Below are positions 61,454 through 64,000 of a stretch of DNA of 64,000 bases, one piece after another (the first letter of the stretch is position 1; every line of letters starts with the position of its first letter). Below the pieces are notes generated by a model. It was not told the DNA's origin. It made no database searches and was given only the letters and a program-made list of their open reading frames with translations. The position numbers were made by a program, and so were the translations under genes. Where the stretch lies: contig CACMGJ010000008.1 in NCBI GenBank assembly GCA_902613175.1, forward strand, positions 1 through 64,000, read 5' to 3'. This stretch comes from Halieaceae bacterium. GTDB taxonomy: Bacteria > Pseudomonadota > Gammaproteobacteria > Pseudomonadales > Halieaceae.

Positions 61454-62623
61454 CTACGATTGATCCTGATTGAATTGTTCCGCATTTTTCATATTGCGAA
61501 ACAAAAGTGGAACTGGCTCATTAGAATCGAGTTCCCCGCTCGCTCGATCAGTTATTTTGGTTACCCTGTCGTGAAATGGAGAGAGACTGCATACGGGATC
61601 AGCATTTGCGGCGTCGCCTGTGAGCATCAGTGCTTGGCAGCGACACCCTCCTAGATCGATCATCCTTTCAGGACAGCTGGCGCAGGGTTCGACCATCCAA
61701 TTTGTCCCGCGGTATTTGTTAAAAAGATCAGAGTATCGCCATATGTCACTCAACTTATGCTGCTTTACGTTGGGGAAGTCCAGACCAGGAATCACTTTTG
61801 CGGCGTGACAGGGCAGTACGTCTCCTTCGGGTGTGAGGGTTATGAATGTGGTTGCCCACCCATTGCTGCACTTTTTTGGACGATCGTCGTAGTAATCTGG
61901 CGCCACAAAAAATACGTCCATGTTGCCCTTATGACGGCTACGGAAGTCATTGGTAACCCTCTCGGCGTCCTCCACCTGCTTCCTGCTGGGTAATAAACCT
62001 TGCTGATTGTGTTTTGCCCATCCGTAGTATTGTGTGTTCGCCAACTCAACGAACTCTGCTCCGAGCAATTCAGCAGTCTCGAGAAATTCGCCGACTTGGT
62101 GTATGTTCTGGCGGTGCAATACAAAATTTAGGCCAAGAGGTATTTCTTGGCGGATCACTTCACTCGTCATTTCCATCTTGTGACGAAAACTGTCGGTGCC
62201 TCCAAATTTCTTGTTGGACTCCTGATTACTGCCCTGGAAAGATATTTGAATGTGATTCAGGCCAGCTGCCTTAAATGCGGCGATCTTCGCAGCATCCAAG
62301 CCAATAGCCGATGTGATTAGGTTGGTGTAGAAACCAAGACTTGTAGCCTCCTGAATTAACACTGCTAAATCAGGTCGAACCAAAGGCTCTCCCCCGGAAA
62401 ATCCGAGTTGAACTGCTCCCAGCTCACGCGCCTGACTAAGAACATCGATCCACTGTTCAGTGGTCAATTCTTGTTTTCTATTTGCAGATATTTGAAGAGG
62501 ATTGGAACAGTACGGACACTGCACCGGACACGCGTAGGTCAGCTCGGCGAGCAACCACATTGGGATGAAGTTGTGGTTGTTCTCATCCCTAAGCTGGGGT
62601 GATCCACTCTTGTTCTCGGGCAT
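61454..62623 (-). CDS. pqqE: PqqA peptide cyclase (radical SAM)
   Basis: 389 residues. The radical-SAM site is C32-x3-C36-x2-C39 (ACPVQCPYC), and the SPASM domain is Cys-rich (CSNGWATTFITLTPEGDVLPCHAAKVIPG; CASCPERMIDLGGCRCQ). It links Glu and Tyr in the PqqA peptide, using PqqD as carrier. It overlaps the end of pqqD by 35 bases; the start could be slightly later, but no better ATG precedes the SAM motif except one too close to it. Confidence 0.95.
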   Translation of the reverse strand: MPENKSGSPQLRDENNHNFIPMWLLAELTYACPVQCPYCSNPLQISANRKQELTTEQWIDVLSQARELGAVQLGFSGGEPLVRPDLAVLIQEATSLGFYTNLITSAIGLDAAKIAAFKAAGLNHIQISFQGSNQESNKKFGGTDSFRHKMEMTSEVIRQEIPLGLNFVLHRQNIHQVGEFLETAELLGAEFVELANTQYYGWAKHNQQGLLPSRKQVEDAERVTNDFRSRHKGNMDVFFVAPDYYDDRPKKCSNGWATTFITLTPEGDVLPCHAAKVIPGLDFPNVKQHKLSDIWRYSDLFNKYRGTNWMVEPCASCPERMIDLGGCRCQALMLTGDAANADPVCSLSPFHDRVTKITDRASGELDSNEPVPLLFRNMKNAEQFNQDQS

Positions 62624-62870
62624 CGCTTAAAAATTCCCTTACATCGTCCTCTAAACCCACAACTCCAGGAAACATTTTTTCCAGTGCCGACAGTAGAGTT
62701 GCGAGTGTCGTGGGTTGTTGGCACAGCCGCAAAATTTCGGCCGCGCTATCGCTAAGTTTAACCAAGCCCTCGGGAAAGAGCAGTACATGACACTGCTGTG
62801 CCGCCTCCCACTGAAATCGGTACTGGGGGTTAATGGCAAACGAGTCGATGTCTAAATTTAAGCTGCTCAT
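62589..62870 (-). CDS. pqqD: PQQ peptide chaperone PqqD
   Basis: 93 residues, the usual small size. Winged-helix RiPP-recognition fold: INPQYRFQWEAAQQCHVLLFPEGLVKLSDSAAEILRLC, then VVGLEDDVREFLSDAREQEWI. It binds PqqA and delivers it to PqqE. Follows pqqB by 45 bases. Confidence 0.92.
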   Translation of the reverse strand: MSSLNLDIDSFAINPQYRFQWEAAQQCHVLLFPEGLVKLSDSAAEILRLCQQPTTLATLLSALEKMFPGVVGLEDDVREFLSDAREQEWITPA

Positions 62871-62915
62871 AGTGAGGTCATCGATATTATTTGAATTCGG
62901 ACAAAGAAAATCGCT

Positions 62916-63830
62916 TTAGAGTTGCAATTCCATACCGTCAAATGATACTTCAACGCCCTCTTCAAGCACTTGTCTTCGTTGTTCGGAGTCCTCGTTCAAG
63001 ATAGGGTTTGTATTATTGATATGGATGAGTATCTTGCGAGGCTTAACCATTGGTCTCAAAACATCTAGCATGCCGCCGGCTCCCGATTGAGGCAGATGTC
63101 CCATGTCAGCAGCCTTTTTTTCTCCAAGGCCCACGATTCGCATTTCATCCTCTTCCCAGAAGGTGCCATCGACCAATAGGCAATCCACTTCACTCATTAA
63201 CAGACGCGTTTCGTCAGTGATGTCGCCTAACCCAGGCGCGTAGAATAAGGTTCTACCGCTAATTTCATCAGTGATTTTTACACCGATGTTATCGCCAATG
63301 TGGGCGTTGTTCCTATGGGGGGAGTAGGGTGGCGCTTTTCCTGTTACGGGAATTGCCGTGAAAGAGAGATTCTCAATACCGGCTATCCTGAAGCTATTGC
63401 CATCCAGCGGTATTGCATGACGATTAATTCCCCCATTCCAATGGGTGAGTATTTTGAAAAGTGGAAATCCCGAACTCAGGTCCTCGTAAACCATGTCAGT
63501 ACAGTACACTTCGTGCGGGCAGCCCTCGCGAAGCATCAACAAACCAGTGGTGTGATCGATTTGACTGTCCATGAAAATAATGGCCTTTATGGCTGTATCG
63601 CGAGTGGCTCGAGCGGGCTGTAATTCTGGGAACGCCGCCAATTGTGCCAGCAGATCAGGGGATGTGTTGAACAAGACCCAATCTACAGCATTCGAGCTGA
63701 CCGCTATTGAAGATTGCGTGCGAGCCGTTGCTTTAATGCGGCCCATGCGAAAACCATGACAATTTGGACAATTGCAATTCCACTGGGGAAACCCCCCACC
63801 AGCGGCGGAGCCTAGAATTCTGATATGCAT
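62916..63830 (-). CDS. pqqB: PqqB oxygenase/hydroxylase
   Basis: 304 residues of the PqqB metallo-beta-lactamase-fold family. The start [23 protein letters not shown] carries the CxCxxC structural zinc site. [12 protein letters not shown] and [13 protein letters not shown] follow. It hydroxylates the cross-linked Tyr of PqqA using iron. First pqq gene visible. It has no clear ribosome binding site, and its upstream 50 bases end at a terminator. Confidence 0.94.
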   Translation of the reverse strand: MHIRILGSAAGGGFPQWNCNCPNCHGFRMGRIKATARTQSSIAVSSNAVDWVLFNTSPDLLAQLAAFPELQPARATRDTAIKAIIFMDSQIDHTTGLLMLREGCPHEVYCTDMVYEDLSSGFPLFKILTHWNGGINRHAIPLDGNSFRIAGIENLSFTAIPVTGKAPPYSPHRNNAHIGDNIGVKITDEISGRTLFYAPGLGDITDETRLLMSEVDCLLVDGTFWEEDEMRIVGLGEKKAADMGHLPQSGAGGMLDVLRPMVKPRKILIHINNTNPILNEDSEQRRQVLEEGVEVSFDGMELQL

Positions 63831-63877
63831 AGTTAACTGAACATCAATTGATTATGTGCGGCTGGTGCAGGCAGTGC

Positions 63878-63905
63878 AAAAAAAAACGCCAGACGTGGTC
63901 TGGCG
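63878..63905 (-). terminator. Strong terminator upstream of pqqB
   Basis: CGCCAGAC/GTCTGGCG stem, three-base loop, then nine T on the minus strand. It ends a transcript entering from outside the window. Frames between here and 64000 do not show a PqqA-like E-x3-Y peptide. Confidence 0.88.
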
Positions 63906-64000
63906 CTATTTTGCTTTGGGTCCAAGGCTCCGCAAGACGACACGCGGGCGACTGACGAAACTGATCGATCAGCTATCCGTTATTAAATCAGACAGCCTTG

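Overview
The window looks like chromosome from a marine gammaproteobacterium, most plausibly a member of the OM60/NOR5 (Halieaceae) or SAR92-type groups. That placement is an inference from the gene content: a PQQ biosynthesis cluster, a large TonB-dependent receptor paired with a secreted lipoprotein, an ornithine-lipid synthase beside a phosphate permease, and typical gammaproteobacterial housekeeping sets (lipA, nadK, pepN, tsaB-uppP-apeB-trpS). No rRNA, tRNA, prophage, transposase or CRISPR array was found.

Region 1, bases 1-7,200, is accessory. It is visibly more AT-rich, with small secreted or membrane proteins on both strands and long non-coding gaps. It holds two relatives of one secreted-protein family, a Rap1a/Tai-like immunity-type protein, a PHB-depolymerase-like esterase, four copies of an intergenic repeat with a conserved hairpin, and a strong candidate small RNA with its own promoter, terminator and several GGA motifs.

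Region 2, 7,200-14,000, is a signalling island. It encodes a TonB-C-terminal-domain protein, a membrane SpoIIE phosphatase (SiaA-like), SiaC-like and SiaB-like partner-switch proteins, a convergent class III adenylate cyclase with all catalytic residues, an HD protein carrying a cyclic-nucleotide-phosphodiesterase-like YHNxxH motif, and a divergently transcribed cyclic-nucleotide-binding protein. In the described Pseudomonas Sia system the output enzyme is a diguanylate cyclase. Here the neighbouring enzyme is a predicted adenylate cyclase, and predicted receptor and hydrolase genes lie nearby, so the cluster could be a complete cAMP circuit under Sia control.

Region 3, 14,000-30,000, holds scattered metabolic genes: a glutathione-peroxidase-like protein, cytochrome c', a B3-type metallo-beta-lactamase-fold protein with a Gln in the metal site, arsC, a crotonase, galM, argE, a quinone oxidoreductase, a 2OG-oxygenase-like protein, an NDH-2-like flavoprotein, an amidohydrolase and two MFS transporters, one of them interrupted by a frameshift at a run of six G.

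Region 4, 30,000-47,000, is core genome: lipA, nadK, a rhomboid protease, a YeaC-like protein, DUF2797 and pepN. A six-gene MoxR/DUF58/VWA 'Bat' operon follows on the minus strand, then a pit-olsF pair that links phosphate uptake with phosphorus-free lipid synthesis.

Region 5, 47,000-64,000, contains an LpxH-like phosphoesterase and a TonB receptor with a duplicated-domain lipoprotein, preceded by CGCATGCG direct repeats. It then has two small DUF genes, tsaB-uppP-apeB-trpS, and a pqq cluster in the order B-D-E-C with no pqqA visible.
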